Shown: piece by piece, positions 36,580-45,014 of the stretch
Layout of the letters: each line of letters starts with the position of its first letter
How positions within the stretch are numbered: position 1 is the stretch's first letter
Source of the DNA: an uncultured bacterium
GTDB taxonomy: Bacteria > Verrucomicrobiota > Kiritimatiellia > RFP12 > UBA1067
NCBI GenBank assembly: GCA_903935195.1
Contig: CAIZQW010000151.1
Coordinates: 1 to 57,977, forward strand
Reading direction: 5' to 3'
DNA length: 57,977 bases
The notes under the pieces: model-generated
Database searches by the model: none
Told to the model about the DNA's origin: nothing
The model's input: the letters and a program-made list of their open reading frames with translations, nothing else
Program-made: the position numbers and the translations under genes

Positions 36580-37296
36580 ATGAAAAGAGAAATTATGTCA
36601 GGTGCACTTATGGGTGCCTTTGCTTTAGCACTGATGACAGGATGTGTCACTTCAACATGTAAAGTGTGTCCATTTTCGAAGGCCGCAGACACGAAGTCAA
36701 TCTACTATAAAGACGGCAAGTTTGACGCAGCCAAGGGGAAACAGGCCTACTTTGCCATGATGAAGCGTTTCAATGTGCCCGTCTATGAAGCTTTAGTCAA
36801 AGATGAGGGATACTTCTGGGTCCTTGATTTTAACAAAGGTGATTTTGATTCCTACGGCATGGGTGGCGTCTTTTGGTCCAACACGAAAATGCCAGGAAAT
36901 TATGGCTATCTTGGCCATGAAATCTATTTGTTGCCGAATCAAAGCATTCCCGAACATCGTCATCTGGTGACCAAGGATGATAAGGGCGCTACGATCCCTG
37001 CAAAAGAGGAATCTTGGATGGTTCGTAATGGCTATGTTTACGGTTTCAGTGAAGTCGGGGAGCCCAATCTGGACAAGTACCCAGAGGCAAAGGCTCTCCT
37101 GTCACGCGTGCAGATTCCTTATCTCAAGAGCTTGCATGTGGAGAAGTGGGTGGCTGATGGACGCACGCATGTGATGCCAAAGACGGAGACCTGGCACTTC
37201 ATGATGGCAGGGCCGGAAGGCGCTATCATCTCCGAATTTGCAACGTATCATGATATGGCAGGTCTTCGGTTCAGCGTTCCTGGCGCGAAACCATAA
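36580..37296 (+). CDS. Cupin-like lipoprotein, possibly sugar-isomerase related
   Basis: A 238-residue lipoprotein (signal ending at Cys22, LMTGC). The core shows a cupin metal site pattern: HEIYLLPNQSIPEHRH, then K/EESW and later HVMPKTETWHFMMAGPEGAIISEFATYHD. This spacing (PxHxH, acidic residue, WH...GPEGA) resembles D-lyxose isomerase-type cupins, but those are cytosolic, whereas this has a lipoprotein signal. It heads a five-gene plus-strand run (VOC protein, dhaK, dhaL, lsrF-like) with a 37-bp gap to the next gene. The AAAAAGGAG site is strong. A role in sugar processing outside the cytoplasm is speculation. Confidence 0.55.
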   Translation: MKREIMSGALMGAFALALMTGCVTSTCKVCPFSKAADTKSIYYKDGKFDAAKGKQAYFAMMKRFNVPVYEALVKDEGYFWVLDFNKGDFDSYGMGGVFWSNTKMPGNYGYLGHEIYLLPNQSIPEHRHLVTKDDKGATIPAKEESWMVRNGYVYGFSEVGEPNLDKYPEAKALLSRVQIPYLKSLHVEKWVADGRTHVMPKTETWHFMMAGPEGAIISEFATYHDMAGLRFSVPGAKP

Positions 37297-37333
37297 GTGA
37301 ATGATCTATTTTTAACAAGAGAGGTATAAGACA

Positions 37334-37645
37334 ATGAAATTACTGCATATTGGGTATCCAGTTTTTGAAAAGATGGAAGGCATGATGTATGCCGATTCGT
37401 TAAAGGTGTGGTTCACGGATCCGAGCACGAACCCCTACAACATTGAGTTCGTCTATTTTGAACCAGACTGCCCCATGGCAGCCGCGATCCAAGATACCGT
37501 GCATATCGCCTTCCAGGTTGATAACATCGAGGAAGCGGTGAAGGGTAAGAGTATCCTGTGGCCGATCTGCGAACCGGGACCTGGTATGAAAATTGCCTTT
37601 GTCTATGATCAAGGGACTCCAATTGAATTTGTGCAACTCGGCTAA
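37334..37645 (+). CDS. Small VOC (glyoxalase-like) protein
   Basis: A 103-residue single beta-alpha-beta-beta-beta module pair of the vicinal-oxygen-chelate fold: LLHIGYPVFE at the start, VHIAFQVDNIEEAVKGK in the middle and IAFVYDQGTPIEFVQL at the end. His/Glu positions at the start and end of the fold could bind metal. It is too small and divergent to name a reaction. It is tightly placed, 37 bp after the cupin gene and 18 bp before dhaK, so it likely serves the same pathway, perhaps as an isomerase or epimerase. Confidence 0.65.
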   Translation: MKLLHIGYPVFEKMEGMMYADSLKVWFTDPSTNPYNIEFVYFEPDCPMAAAIQDTVHIAFQVDNIEEAVKGKSILWPICEPGPGMKIAFVYDQGTPIEFVQLG

Positions 37646-37663
37646 TAAGAAAGGTTAAATCGT

Positions 37664-38665
37664 ATGGCTATGAAAAAGTTTTTGAATGATCCGGCAAATA
37701 TCACCAAGGAACTACTGGAGGGAATGACGGCGTGTTATTCGAACAAGGTCAAGTTGGTGAACGAAAAGATTGTGGTCCGTGCAGCGCCGAAATGCGAGTG
37801 CAAGGTGGCGATCGTCTCCCTAGGCGGTACCGGTCATGAACCGGCGATCAGCGGGTTCGTGGGCGAAGGCATGTTAGATGCGAGTGTCGCCGGCGATATC
37901 TTTGCCGCGCCCGGTGCTCCGAAGGTCCTGGAAGCCCTCCGTCTCTTCAAACGTGAAGCAGGTATCATTCTCGTAACCTTGAACCATGCGGGCGACCGTA
38001 TGAGCGCAAACAAGGCCCTTCGTGATGCACAGAAGGAAGGCATCAAGGTCATGGAGATCGTGACGCAAGAAGATATCAGTGCAGGCATTGATATTGATCC
38101 GGAGGAGAAGCGTGGACTCGGAGGTTGCATCCCACTCTTTAAGGTGATCGGTGCCGCTGCAGAGCAGGGCAAAAATATCGATGAGATTTATGAGATCGGC
38201 CAGCGCTTTAACAAGCAGATGGCAACCTTGGCTGTGGCCATGACAGGCTGCACCCATCCTCAAAACGGCGGTGTGATTGCTGTTCTGCCCGAAGATGAAA
38301 TGGAAATCGGCATGGGACAGCACGGCGAAGCCGGTGGCGGACGCAGCAAGATCCTGACGGCTGATGAGACTGCCGCGAAGATGATCGCTCCACTGATGAA
38401 GGCGACTGGCGTGAAGGCAGGCGACGCCGCAATGCTGATCGTCAATGGCGTTGGCGCGACCACCCTCATGGAGATGTTTGTCGTCTACCGTAAGGCTGCG
38501 GCCCTTCTCGCTGAGAAAGGCGTGAAAACGGTTCCTGGCATTTGCGACGAACTGCTGACCGTCCAGGAGATGGCTGGCTTCCAGATGATTCTCTGCAAGC
38601 TGGACCCCGATCATGTCGAGCTCATGAAGGCGACAGCGAACAGCCCGTACTGGACCGTGAATTGA
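37664..38665 (+). CDS. dhaK: Dihydroxyacetone kinase subunit DhaK-like
   Basis: Binds dihydroxyacetone (or a related ketose) covalently for phosphorylation by a DhaL partner. The 333-residue protein has SLGGTGHEPAI with His58, LNHAGDR with Asp111, and GQHGEAGG with His220, matching the His56, Asp109 and His218 positions of the E. coli enzyme. The gene is followed by dhaL after a 109-bp spacer of inverted words. No DhaM or PTS EI/HPr gene is in this window, so the phosphate donor (ATP or a distant DhaM) is open. DhaK relatives also phosphorylate erythrulose-type sugars, and the lsrF-like gene downstream makes a non-DHA substrate possible. Confidence 0.88.
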   Translation: MAMKKFLNDPANITKELLEGMTACYSNKVKLVNEKIVVRAAPKCECKVAIVSLGGTGHEPAISGFVGEGMLDASVAGDIFAAPGAPKVLEALRLFKREAGIILVTLNHAGDRMSANKALRDAQKEGIKVMEIVTQEDISAGIDIDPEEKRGLGGCIPLFKVIGAAAEQGKNIDEIYEIGQRFNKQMATLAVAMTGCTHPQNGGVIAVLPEDEMEIGMGQHGEAGGGRSKILTADETAAKMIAPLMKATGVKAGDAAMLIVNGVGATTLMEMFVVYRKAAALLAEKGVKTVPGICDELLTVQEMAGFQMILCKLDPDHVELMKATANSPYWTVN

Positions 38666-38774
38666 GTGGAATAATGGAATGATGGAATAATGGAATAGCA
38701 GGCGTGAGAAAATTTCTTCACCCAACATTCCACTATTCCGCTATTCCAACATTCCAATGTATTTAAGGTAACTT
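38666..38774. repeat. Inverted word repeats, family D (GGAATAAT), within dhaK-dhaL
   Basis: TGGAATAATGGAATGATGGAA words at 38668-38696 are followed by the complementary ATTCCACTATTCCGC/ATTCCAACATTCC at 38727-38756, so the spacer of the dhaK-dhaL transcript can fold into a long hairpin. The ribosome site of dhaL (AAGGTAAC) lies just beyond. Confidence 0.65.
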
Positions 38775-39389
38775 ATGCTGACATTACAGAAGTTTAAAGA
38801 GATGATGACGGCTGCGGGTGCCGAGATCCGTAAGAGCGAAAAACATTTTTCGGAATTGGATGCCGCGTCGGGTGGTGATGGTGATCATGGTACGGCGATT
38901 GTCACAGCCTTTAATGCGATGGATAAGGTGACCGAGGCGATGTGCTTCAAGCGTTACCTGAAGGCCTTAACTGATACCCTGCAGAATGAGGCTTGCGGTT
39001 CAACCAGCACTCTGTACGGCTCTTGGTTGCAAGGCATGAGCGATGCAGCACCAGAAAAGGTCACGGAACTCGATGCTGCTGGTGTTGCCGCCCTCTTTAA
39101 AGGTGGCTTGGAGGAGATTGGTTTTACCACAAAAGCGCGGGTAGGGGATAAAACCCTGATGGATGCCCTGATCCCTGCAACAGAGGCGCTTTGCGCCGCA
39201 GCAGGCAGTGGTGTTCCCGCGATGTTCAAGGCTGGGGCAGAAGCCGCACTCAAGGGTTCCGAAGCGACGCGCGCGATGCGTGCGAAGTTTGGTCGTGCGA
39301 AAAACTTAGGCGAACGTTCAATCGGGCCTGTTGACGCAGGCTCCGCCTCCATGGCCACAATTTTCGCCGCTTTTTCAAAAGCATTCTAA
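38775..39389 (+). CDS. dhaL: Dihydroxyacetone kinase subunit DhaL-like
   Basis: Nucleotide-binding partner of DhaK. The 204-residue alpha-helical barrel protein has the metal/phosphate triad at Asp29, Asp35 and Asp37 (LDAASGGDGDHGTA), very close to Asp30/35/37 of E. coli DhaL, and the family segments GSTSTLYGSWLQG and VGDKTLMDALIPA. In PTS-type systems DhaL keeps ADP permanently; in kinases it uses ATP. Sequence alone does not decide which. It is 20 bp upstream of the lsrF-like gene, so the two are co-transcribed. Confidence 0.88.
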   Translation: MLTLQKFKEMMTAAGAEIRKSEKHFSELDAASGGDGDHGTAIVTAFNAMDKVTEAMCFKRYLKALTDTLQNEACGSTSTLYGSWLQGMSDAAPEKVTELDAAGVAALFKGGLEEIGFTTKARVGDKTLMDALIPATEALCAAAGSGVPAMFKAGAEAALKGSEATRAMRAKFGRAKNLGERSIGPVDAGSASMATIFAAFSKAF

Positions 39390-39409
39390 TTAGGAAAGGA
39401 TAGACGATT

Positions 39410-40282
39410 ATGGCAGACTTAGATGATATTCGCGATGGTAAGGAGTATGGACTTGGTATTGAACAGAAGAACGAGAAGTATTTCCTTAAAGGCTCGGCCA
39501 ACCTGAACTGGGGCATGAAGGACCGTTTGAGCCGTATCTTCAATCCGAAGACTGGCAACAGCGTGATGCTGGCGTTCGACCATGGCTTTTTAATGGGGCC
39601 AACCTCTGGTTTGGAACGTATTGACCTGACGATCACCCCGCTCATGAAATATGCGGATTGCTTGATGTGCGCGCGCGGGGTTCTGACGGCGTTGGTTCCC
39701 ACGACGCTCCGTAAGCCCGTCTGCTTGCGTTCGGATGCCGGATCAACGATCTTGACCGAGATGAACCACAATGTGGTCATGGATGTCAAGAATGCCGTTG
39801 CCCTGAATGCCTCTGCGATGGCAGTCATGGTCGGTATCGGTGATCCGACGTGCGAAGCTGAAACCGTGGCGAATTTGTATCGCACGGTGGATGCGGCCCA
39901 GCCGTATGGTATTCCTGTCATGGGCGTGACCGCGGTCGGCAAGGACATGGTGCGCGATGCCCGTTATTTCGGACTCGCTGCGCGGGTCTGCGCGGAAAAT
40001 GGAGCCAATATTGTCAAAACTTACTACACCGAGGGCTTTGAGAAGGTTGTGGCGTGCTGCCCGGTGCCTATCGTGATTGCAGGTGGCAAGAAGCTTCCTG
40101 AGCTGGAAGCCCTGGAATTGGCCTATAAAGCCATCCAGAGCGGTGCGGCAGGCGTGGACATGGGACGCAACGTCTTCCAGTCCGATGCCCCTGCAGCCAT
40201 CATCCAAGCGATTGGCGCAGTTGTCCATAAGGGCATGAAGCCAGCTGAGGCACTTCAGATGTTTAACGATCTGAAGAAGTAG
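39410..40282 (+). CDS. lsrF: LsrF-like DhnA-type aldolase/thiolase
   Basis: The 290-residue TIM-barrel protein matches what I recall of E. coli LsrF closely: MADLDDIRDGKE start, SRIFNPKTG, VMLAFDHGF, GPTSGLERID, VGKDMVRDARYF, then IVKTYY with Lys203 at the Schiff-base position, and CPVPIVIAGGKKLPE plus GVDMGRNVFQSD. LsrF takes phosphorylated AI-2 isomer (3-hydroxy-2,4-pentanedione-5-phosphate) and CoA to DHAP and acetyl-CoA. No lsrA/B/C/D/G/R is in the window. With dhaK and dhaL in front, the enzyme could instead act on another phosphorylated ketose or dione. It ends before a strong bidirectional terminator. Confidence 0.8.
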   Translation: MADLDDIRDGKEYGLGIEQKNEKYFLKGSANLNWGMKDRLSRIFNPKTGNSVMLAFDHGFLMGPTSGLERIDLTITPLMKYADCLMCARGVLTALVPTTLRKPVCLRSDAGSTILTEMNHNVVMDVKNAVALNASAMAVMVGIGDPTCEAETVANLYRTVDAAQPYGIPVMGVTAVGKDMVRDARYFGLAARVCAENGANIVKTYYTEGFEKVVACCPVPIVIAGGKKLPELEALELAYKAIQSGAAGVDMGRNVFQSDAPAAIIQAIGAVVHKGMKPAEALQMFNDLKK

Positions 40283-40338
40283 GCAGTTGCAGTTGGCAGC
40301 CGGCTTCGCTGGAGCTACGCCGCGCCAGGGTAGCAAAT
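40283..40338. repeat. Word repeats, family C, downstream of lsrF
   Basis: GGCAGTTGCAGTTGGCAG followed by GGCTTCGCTGGAGCTACGCCGC, a relative of the CTTCGCCAAGGCTACGGCGG word at 22071 and 29555. Confidence 0.5.
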
Positions 40339-40339
40339 A

Positions 40340-40376
40340 AAAAAGGCTGGGTTTCATTACGAAACCCAGCCTTTTT
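40340..40376. terminator. Bidirectional rho-independent terminator
   Basis: A perfect 16-bp stem, AAAAAGGCTGGGTTTC (40340-40355) with GAAACCCAGCCTTTTT (40361-40376), loop ATTAC. T-runs follow on either strand. It separates the dha/lsrF unit from the convergent discoidin-domain gene. Confidence 0.92.
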
Positions 40377-40397
40377 CTTTTCGATACGTGTGTCAGA

Positions 40398-41060
40398 CTA
40401 CAGGTCTTTACCGTAGATTTCGATCTCCGTGTAGTGGTTCATCTCGTTGGAGGTGTTGCCACGGCTGGTGAAACGGACATAACGGCCCTTGACACTGCCG
40501 ATGGCAAAGGGACGTCCTTCATTTGTCTCAATGTACTCCTTGTCCTTGCCCTTGCCAAGCTTGGAAGAGTTATCATGATCATTGTTGAAGACGGTTTGCA
40601 CGCCGTCAATGAAGTCAGGGTCATTTGAGATCTGGCAGACGACATCGCGATAGACGCGAGCTTCGCCGTGGAAGTGCCAGACGCAGGCTGCATCGACCTG
40701 TTTCTCTTTACCGAGATCAATCTGTACCCATTGGGTGTTTGGCCCCAGCTCCACATACGTGGTGGCGTCATGATCCTTATCACCGTCAGTGACGAAGCCA
40801 AGCTCGCCAATGATGGGTTCAGAATCACTGGAGGTGACCTTGCAGCCCTTCGAGATCACTTTTGTTCCTGTTGGGACCTGAATCGGGTCGCGGGGTTTAC
40901 CATTCCGAGCCTCTTCGAGGTTTTCCGTCTTGATGTCTTTTGGGGTTCCTGTAAAGCAAGGCTTGGGAAGCGCGACTTTAAGGGTTTCCTTCTCCTGTGC
41001 TACAGCAGCAATGACCACGCTCGTGGCAAGTGCTACCATTGTCAGTGTTTTGAGGTTCAT
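40398..41060 (-). CDS. Secreted F5/8 type C (discoidin) domain protein
   Basis: A 220-residue exported protein (MNLKTLTMVALATSVVIAAVAQ signal peptide). The mature part looks like one galactose-binding-like jelly roll: ITVSSSDS-type SSDSEPIIGELGFVTDGDKDHDATTYVELGPNTQWVQIDLGKEKQVDAACVWH and the closing GRYVRFTSRGNTSNEMNHYTEIEIYG, both typical of F5/8C folds, which bind carbohydrate or cell surfaces. No catalytic domain is attached. It converges on the lsrF gene across the bidirectional terminator and stands alone. The ligand is unknown. Confidence 0.75.
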   Translation of the reverse strand: MNLKTLTMVALATSVVIAAVAQEKETLKVALPKPCFTGTPKDIKTENLEEARNGKPRDPIQVPTGTKVISKGCKVTSSDSEPIIGELGFVTDGDKDHDATTYVELGPNTQWVQIDLGKEKQVDAACVWHFHGEARVYRDVVCQISNDPDFIDGVQTVFNNDHDNSSKLGKGKDKEYIETNEGRPFAIGSVKGRYVRFTSRGNTSNEMNHYTEIEIYGKDL

Positions 41061-41184
41061 GGTGTCTCTCCTTGTCTGCTTCTTGCGAAGCGTATTGGTT
41101 AGTTAAAATTGTTGGGTAATTATCACACAAGTCCGTGTTGTTTGTCCAGTCAGAATCTATGAATGAAGCGCAGTTATGCAATCA

Positions 41185-42126
41185 CTATTGACGTTCTAAA
41201 AAGTGATACGCTTTTACAGGGGAAATCACCTTGTCCATCCAAAGAGGCTGGTCCCTTGCAAGGAGTGCACCACACCTGGGCAGTTGGTCGCACGTTGCTT
41301 TTATTTCACGCCAGGTCATTGCGAGAAACGATGTTGACAACGCATCTGCCACAGCTGCTGTGGGTGCACAGGACCATGCCCCTGCATGTCGCGATGCTGC
41401 CATTCCTTTTCGAACATCCACAATGTGCAGGCCATTGACATCAAAACCTGAACCGCTGATCGCTGCGTCCTCCAGTCGCACACTGTCCAGTCCAGTACGC
41501 ACCTTCCAATCTCCACCGACGCCGACTGGCCACCCTTTTTGGCCATCTCCCATCGATCCACGTGCTAGAACACTACTCGTTCCGCCATGCATCAAGAAAT
41601 TCGTGAATTCCCACTCACCTAACAGCATATCACATGCCAAGTCTAAAGCGTACCCTTTGCCAATGGCGCCGAAGTCGAGTTCAAGAGGGGTATTGGCTCC
41701 GTTACGATCCGGAGCGACAGCCACGAGATAGTTTTCGGTATCGATGATCAGGCGGTTCATCCCACAGGTGGCAAAGGCTGCATCGAGTTCCGATTGTGTC
41801 AGTCCCTTCCAGCGGTGATTCACCTGCCGCAGCTTGTCCATGACTGTTCCAACCGTGACATCAAAGACGCCTTGGGTCGCTTGGCAGATCTTGGTTGAGA
41901 TCAAGAGGAGCTCCATCATCTCTGGATCTACACGGAAGGTCTCACCTGGTTTCAGATGACTGATGAGAGCCACCTCGCTGACATCAAGAAACCGGCTGAG
42001 GAGATTCTCCAGCCGGTCAATCCGTTCAAATATTTTATGTGCTGCACTGGCTGCAAGTCTCTCCTCTTCGCCGACGATCATCAGCGCGAAGAGGGTAGAC
42101 ATCGCCTTGTGTTCATAGGTGAACAT
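41185..42126 (-). CDS. apbE: ApbE-family FAD:protein FMN transferase without signal peptide
   Basis: Attaches FMN covalently to a Thr/Ser of target flavoproteins, using FAD. The 313-residue protein has GVFDVTVGTVMDKL, the conserved ELDFGAIGKGYALDLACDMLL and the metal-site VADALSTSFLAMT. No signal peptide is present, unlike the second ApbE at 53.7 kb, so it may act in the cytoplasm. ATG 42126 is chosen because it overlaps the stop of the multiheme cytochrome gene (TAATG); the frame is open further upstream inside that gene. The coupling suggests it serves the same complex, but I see no [DS]GA[ST]xT-type acceptor motif in the neighbouring proteins. Confidence 0.85.
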   Translation of the reverse strand: MFTYEHKAMSTLFALMIVGEEERLAASAAHKIFERIDRLENLLSRFLDVSEVALISHLKPGETFRVDPEMMELLLISTKICQATQGVFDVTVGTVMDKLRQVNHRWKGLTQSELDAAFATCGMNRLIIDTENYLVAVAPDRNGANTPLELDFGAIGKGYALDLACDMLLGEWEFTNFLMHGGTSSVLARGSMGDGQKGWPVGVGGDWKVRTGLDSVRLEDAAISGSGFDVNGLHIVDVRKGMAASRHAGAWSCAPTAAVADALSTSFLAMTWREIKATCDQLPRCGALLARDQPLWMDKVISPVKAYHFLERQ

Positions 42127-44945
42127 TATTCCTTGCGTCCACCAGTGATCAGCATCCACGTGGCGATTGCCAAGAAGGAGAAGGTCACGCAACGATGCAT
42201 CTTGAGCATGATCCACTGCCAGTCAGTACCAAACCACGTCATCATCGGAGCAACTGCGGTGAAGACCACCAAGATGCCGACGATGAGCATGATCATCCAA
42301 ATGGTGTTTCGCTTAGGATTGGTGATCCGCTTGGAACCACGGAACCAGATCAGGGCAAGTAGGCAGGTGGCGAAGAGACCACCGGCCACCATGTGGAAGA
42401 TCAGGACATAACCTGTCATGAGATGCAAGAACCAACCCAGCAAGCCGGAAAGGGCCAAATAGGCGCTTGCCAATATAATGCCCCAAACTGCGCTCGTTTC
42501 AGCTAAAGCCAGGAGGTCTTGGAACTTGGTGTGGCGAGCCCTATAGACTTCTTCACGCTTGAGTAACGCAGGGATGGCAACAGAGATAAAGGCGATAGCC
42601 ACCATGACGACAAAGGCAAAGACCACCCAGAGGAAGATCTTGAAGAGGGGCCTCATCAGGAAGGTCGAACCAAAAAGCTTGTTGTAACTGCTGGAGAGTC
42701 CCATGTAGGCGATCTGGGGCTTGACCAGCTTCTTCGTCGTCAGCAACGGTCCGGTCGATTCGACATTGGCAAAGAAGAACGTGGAGCTCACGGTATGGCA
42801 GTCCGCGCACTTGGCAGGCTTGGCACCACGCGCCATGCGTGCACCCCTGACATCGTGTCCAAAGGACCAGGAGACGGCTTGAGCAGCCTTCTCCTCTTTT
42901 GACTCAAGGGTTCCGTTGGCAGTGAGGGACCACACCTGTCCATGAGCAACATAGACAGTGTCCGCTTTCCCAGCCGCTTTGAGTGTTTTTAACCCTGTCG
43001 CAACCATCTCTTCTGTGATGGAATACTCTGTTCCTGCAAGGATGGTTGCATTTTTGATGACATAGTCAGAGAGGACTGGCTTGAAGGCGCCCTCTTTGTA
43101 CCAGCCAATGGCGATCTGTTCTTTGGGTAATGAGGCTTGTGCGGTGATGACACCATCGCCTTCGCCACCCCGGTAATAAATCTTGCCTTTTAAGATAACT
43201 GCGCCATACCCGTTGCCAATGGCCAAGGGAGAAGCATCCAATGTCTGAAGCAGATTTTTGAGGAACGTCTTCTTCGCTGTCAATTCCTCCTCGACTGCTT
43301 TTCCTGCAGCTGTTTTGACTTTCTGTACTGCCTCTTCTTGTAGGTTCGTGCTACTTGCTTTGTAGGCTTTTTCAGCTACGAGTCCAGCAGCTTCTTTCAG
43401 TTGGGCGAGGTCGGCATCGGGATCAAAATCAGCGACAGCACGGACAAAGGTTCCCTCTGACTTGTACCAGAATCCATCCGCAACCGAAGCCTTGCCGTCG
43501 GGTATCGCAACCGCATCAATGTTTTTCTTGTAGGCTTGTCCATTCGTGACAAAGACCGGGATGCCAGGAATGTTCGGATCCGTGGCTAATGCTTCCAGAA
43601 CAGCGCCAACCTGTTCGCGAACCGTAAGGTCTTGTTTGGCGATCTCCATCACCTTCTCAGGGGTGAGGGGTGTGAGTTTATCACCATTCCGCGTGGCCCA
43701 ATACGAAGGCCAGACCATGCGACGGGGTTCAATCTTGCCCTCTGAATTGCGGACAAAGACTGGTTCCATGATGAAAGGTTGCGGCGTGACCCAGCGGGCG
43801 CGGCCATAGATGCCCATGCGATTTGCACGCGAGGTGCGGACTTGAGCCAATTCACCCTTATCAGTGACGCCGGAGTGGCAGGTGGTGCAGCTGAGTTTGT
43901 CAAAGTGTGTGACAGGAATGCCGACGTGCTTGGGCATGGGCGCACCAAAGCGTCCGGTTTCAGCTCCCTTGCCGCCGAGATGGCATCCAGCGCAGCTTGC
44001 GGTTGCGCGGGTCTTGTCCATCTTACCCGTATTATCACCCAGGTAACCACGGGCTATTCCATGGTCAAGACCATTCGCATGGCAATCTGTACAGGTCATG
44101 CCCGCGCGCAAATGGACATCTCCATCAATGTCTTTGCTGTGCATCCCGACCTGCGTTGTCGAGTGACAGTTCAGGCAGTTCTCATTGCGTGGCTTGCCCA
44201 GTTCCAGGACGGTACGATTCTTAACATCAAATTTGCTCTTGTCGTAGACGACATGAGGGGGTACGGCATAGATGGAATCATCCTTATTGAGTCCCCGCAT
44301 AACACCCCAGTAATCCCCAACGCGTTCGCCCATGCCACGCACGTCACCCAGACCGAGTGCGCCTGTGGCAGCCCAGCGGAAGTTTTGACGCGTGACGAGA
44401 CGTGCCCATTCGCTGTGATCATACGCTTTGTCCGTGCTATGGCAGGCAAAACAGTTGATCTCCATAGTACCAGAGACTTCCCAGCGCGCATGGGGACCGC
44501 CCTCAGCATAGAGATCAACGGGATCAGCGACATCGCCACCTGGCATATTGCGACCAAAGGTGTGGGTCCACTGCCAATTCGACATACCGATGTCAGAGGG
44601 CTTGTAGAGTCCGGGCCAATCGCGCAAGCCCATGGGGATCTGTGAGCCGCTGACCGGGTCAATCAGGAACCAGGGTTGCGCAGGACGTCCGCACGGTGCA
44701 TTCGTCTTGGACATGTTGAAATGCCATCCCCCTGCGATCGTGTCATAATCGTGGCACTGACCGCACGTCTGACGTGTGCTCACGGGCAATACGTTCTGCG
44801 CATCAGGGACGATGAGATCACCAAACTCATCATTGAGGGTCAGGCGGTGTACAGGGAGTACACGCCCGCCATCGTAGTGGGATTCGACGGAGGCAACAGC
44901 CGAGCCTGCTGCAAGGGCAAGTGTAATAAATAGTAAGTTTCGCAT
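42126..44945 (-). CDS. Seven-haem cytochrome c fused to a membrane b-type-like domain
   Basis: A 939-residue exported protein (signal MRNLLFITLALAAGSAVAS). CxxCH haem sites at Cys61, 165, 257, 285, 318, 353 and 713 (His at +4). Between the sixth and seventh is a 350-residue region with an Ala/Lys/Glu-rich helix (510-565) and a beta-rich part. The C terminus has five hydrophobic helices (about 766-792, 818-838, 843-868, 882-903, 917-934) with His841, His851 and His917 that could bind b haem. This fits a quinol-oxidising or quinone-reducing anchor joined to a periplasmic wire. It is 69 bp downstream of the Gfo/Idh gene and overlaps apbE by 1 nt. No named family is assigned. Confidence 0.8.
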   Translation of the reverse strand: MRNLLFITLALAAGSAVASVESHYDGGRVLPVHRLTLNDEFGDLIVPDAQNVLPVSTRQTCGQCHDYDTIAGGWHFNMSKTNAPCGRPAQPWFLIDPVSGSQIPMGLRDWPGLYKPSDIGMSNWQWTHTFGRNMPGGDVADPVDLYAEGGPHARWEVSGTMEINCFACHSTDKAYDHSEWARLVTRQNFRWAATGALGLGDVRGMGERVGDYWGVMRGLNKDDSIYAVPPHVVYDKSKFDVKNRTVLELGKPRNENCLNCHSTTQVGMHSKDIDGDVHLRAGMTCTDCHANGLDHGIARGYLGDNTGKMDKTRATASCAGCHLGGKGAETGRFGAPMPKHVGIPVTHFDKLSCTTCHSGVTDKGELAQVRTSRANRMGIYGRARWVTPQPFIMEPVFVRNSEGKIEPRRMVWPSYWATRNGDKLTPLTPEKVMEIAKQDLTVREQVGAVLEALATDPNIPGIPVFVTNGQAYKKNIDAVAIPDGKASVADGFWYKSEGTFVRAVADFDPDADLAQLKEAAGLVAEKAYKASSTNLQEEAVQKVKTAAGKAVEEELTAKKTFLKNLLQTLDASPLAIGNGYGAVILKGKIYYRGGEGDGVITAQASLPKEQIAIGWYKEGAFKPVLSDYVIKNATILAGTEYSITEEMVATGLKTLKAAGKADTVYVAHGQVWSLTANGTLESKEEKAAQAVSWSFGHDVRGARMARGAKPAKCADCHTVSSTFFFANVESTGPLLTTKKLVKPQIAYMGLSSSYNKLFGSTFLMRPLFKIFLWVVFAFVVMVAIAFISVAIPALLKREEVYRARHTKFQDLLALAETSAVWGIILASAYLALSGLLGWFLHLMTGYVLIFHMVAGGLFATCLLALIWFRGSKRITNPKRNTIWMIMLIVGILVVFTAVAPMMTWFGTDWQWIMLKMHRCVTFSFLAIATWMLITGGRKE

Positions 44946-44971
44946 AGTGAATATCCTGTTAGTCAGACATG

Positions 44972-44994
44972 TCAGACAGGTCGGACCTGTCTGA
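44972..44994. repeat. 23-bp near palindrome in the Gfo/Idh-cytochrome spacer
   Basis: Arms TCAGACAGGTC and GACCTGTCTGA flank a single G, with a further GTCAGACAT copy on the left (44962-44970). In the minus-strand transcript it would form a hairpin just before the cytochrome ribosome site, so it may tune expression or processing. Confidence 0.6.
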
Positions 44995-45014
44995 ACTATT
45001 GGGCTCCTCAATTC

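Noticed and set aside
36580..40282. Cluster as a glycerol regulon with DhaM-type PTS
   Set aside because: No DhaM, EI or HPr gene and no DhaR/DhaS regulator are seen; gldA is far away on another unit.
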